Positions 6,289-7,390 of a stretch of DNA of 7,390 nucleotides are shown piece after piece. Below the pieces are notes generated by a model that worked only from the letters and a program-made list of their open reading frames with translations, ran no database searches and had not been told where the DNA came from. The translations under genes and the position numbers were made by a program. Position 1 is the stretch's first letter. Every line of letters starts with the position of its first letter. The DNA comes from Clostridiaceae bacterium UBA6110 (GTDB lineage Bacteria > Bacillota > Clostridia > Clostridiales > Clostridiaceae), in contig DIWI01000051.1 of NCBI GenBank assembly GCA_002428415.1, forward strand, positions 1 through 7,390, in the 5' to 3' direction.

Positions 6289-6300
6289 GGAACCGGTGCC
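6289..6300. promoter_or_regulatory. Operator-like palindrome 3
   Basis: GGAACCGGTGCC differs from the perfect 12-bp palindrome GGAACCGGTTCC at one base (G at 6298). It lies 47 bases before the PTS start codon and is the most promoter-proximal of the three sites to the gene. Confidence 0.7.
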
Positions 6301-6347
6301 TGTGAACGATGCATGAGTTTTACCCTGATCCACGAGGAGGAAATGTA

Positions 6348-7390
6348 ATGAAGAATGAAAAAACCATCAAGAGCCTGCTGGAAGCAATCGGAGGAATCGA
6401 TAACGTCAAGAACTTTGAAAACTGTGCTACACGGTTAAGGATCATACTCAAGGACAATGCTCTTGTTGACAAGGAGAAGGCTGAAAATGTACCTGGAAGC
6501 AAGGGGTACTTCTTCAACACCGGACAGCACCAGTTCATATTTGGTACAGGAAAGGTCAATGAGGTCTTCCAGGATTTCAAGGAATACACGAGCCTTGATG
6601 CCTCAGACTTTAAAGGTGACGTCTATGCAAACATGAATCTGGGACAAAAGATTGTAAGGACGCTTGCAGACATACTGATACCGCTCATTCCGGCCCTTGT
6701 AACGACTGGACTCCTTATGGGAGTCAGGGGACTTCTGCTTGAGCTTGGAGTTGAGTTCGGGACCACAGGACTCAGTATCTTCCAGATGCTTACTGATACG
6801 GCATTCGCATTCCTTCCTGTGCTCATAACGTATAGCGCGACTAAGAAATTCGGCGGCAATCCGATAATAGGTATCGTAGTAGGACTCATGATGGTTGCAC
6901 CACAGCTGCCTAATGCCTGGGTTGTAGCAGGAGGAGGCGCAGAGCCTTTGTATGTAAGCCTGCTTGGGATAAGCATTCCACTTGTTGGCTATCAGGGCTC
7001 GATAATACCTGCCATACTTGCAGGGCTACTGGTATCGAAGCTGGAGAAATGGCTCAGGAGCTTCGTACCTCAGATGATAGACCTTGTAGTGACTCCATTC
7101 TTCACGCTTACGATCACCATATTCCTTATGCTGTTCATACTAGGACCTGTTACACATCAGCTTGAAGTGGCAGTTACAGACTTCATAATAGTACTTATTG
7201 AGGCACCACTGGGAATAGGCTATATAGTATACGGTGCGCTGCAGCAGCTGGTTGTAATTACAGGCCTGCACCACTCGCTAAGCATCATCGAGCTTCAGCT
7301 TCTTGCTGACACGGGCACTAACGTGCTCAATCCTCTTGGAACTGCAAGTATGGCAGGTCAGTTCGGAGCAGCGATTTCCGCTGCAATGCT
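6348..7390 (+). CDS. Sugar PTS permease, fused IIB-IIC domains (glucose/sucrose superfamily), 3' truncated
   Basis: This is a membrane component of the phosphoenolpyruvate-dependent phosphotransferase system that imports and phosphorylates a sugar. 347 residues are visible; the gene runs off the window end. The IIB domain (about 1-78) has the phosphorylated cysteine Cys26 in NCATRLR. The IIC domain begins near 98 (LGQKIVRTLADILIPLIPALV) and is strongly hydrophobic. It has the conserved KKFGGNPIIG, VGYQGSIIPAILAG and GLHHS (306-310) segments. GAGGAGG at 6334-6340 sits 7 bases before the ATG. Family members are about 450-480 residues for IIBC, or longer if a IIA domain is fused, so at least 100 residues are missing here. 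The IIC motifs resemble sucrose/trehalose/beta-glucoside permeases; sucrose or another alpha-glucoside is my best guess. The LacI-type gene and three operators upstream suggest substrate-induced expression. Confidence 0.92.
   Translation, partial: MKNEKTIKSLLEAIGGIDNVKNFENCATRLRIILKDNALVDKEKAENVPGSKGYFFNTGQHQFIFGTGKVNEVFQDFKEYTSLDASDFKGDVYANMNLGQKIVRTLADILIPLIPALVTTGLLMGVRGLLLELGVEFGTTGLSIFQMLTDTAFAFLPVLITYSATKKFGGNPIIGIVVGLMMVAPQLPNAWVVAGGGAEPLYVSLLGISIPLVGYQGSIIPAILAGLLVSKLEKWLRSFVPQMIDLVVTPFFTLTITIFLMLFILGPVTHQLEVAVTDFIIVLIEAPLGIGYIVYGALQQLVVITGLHHSLSIIELQLLADTGTNVLNPLGTASMAGQFGAAISAAM

Larger units (their letters stand above)
5838..6347. other. 510-bp regulatory intergenic region between repressor and PTS gene
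   Basis: After the terminator there is no supported gene. The only open frames are tiny (15 codons from 5962, 25 codons from 6048) and lack ribosome binding sites. The region is A/T-rich. It holds three GGAACCGGTTCC-type palindromes, at least one good promoter match (6089-6117), and the RBS GAGGAGG at 6334-6340 for the PTS gene. Confidence 0.8.

Noticed and set aside
5946..6300. The GGAACCGGTTCC sites as CcpA catabolite-responsive elements
   Set aside because: The TG and CA ends at the spacing expected for a cre site are missing, while the perfect short palindrome fits a local LacI-family regulator better.

Overview
The window looks like chromosomal DNA from a low-to-moderate GC Firmicute, most likely a member of the Clostridia. 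The evidence is the rpsO-pnp gene order, strong AGGAGG-type ribosome binding sites, heavy use of AGA/AGG arginine and ATA isoleucine codons, intrinsic terminators, a YkuD-type cell-wall lipoprotein, and a LacI-regulated PTS locus. The genus cannot be fixed from the sequence alone.

Layout. (1) Positions 1-222 hold the 3' end of rpsO (ribosomal protein S15), followed by a hairpin terminator. (2) A 226-bp leader with a long A/T-rich hairpin precedes a complete pnp gene (polynucleotide phosphorylase, 449-2587). (3) A bidirectional terminator at about 2589-2622 separates pnp from two minus-strand genes. The first is a lipoprotein L,D-transpeptidase with two peptidoglycan-binding repeats (2638-3849). 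The second is a small SRPBCC-fold protein (4124-4567). (4) A divergent intergenic region leads to a plus-strand LacI-family repressor (4857-5837) with its own terminator. (5) A 510-bp non-coding region carries three near-identical 12-bp palindromes of the form GGAACCGGTTCC. (6) A sugar PTS permease with fused IIB and IIC domains starts at 6348 and runs off the window end.

How the parts work together. rpsO-pnp is the conserved translation/RNA-decay pair, and its leader hairpin resembles in position the RNase III-processed, autoregulatory pnp leader of enterobacteria. The lacI-PTS pair reads as a sugar-uptake locus in which the repressor probably binds the three palindromes upstream of the permease gene. 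The IIC sequence and the repressor most resemble sucrose/alpha-glucoside systems, but the substrate is inferred. No mobile element, CRISPR array, tRNA or clearly new multi-gene system was seen. The most interesting material is regulatory: the pnp leader, the three-operator array, and a palindrome beside the SRPBCC gene's ribosome binding site.
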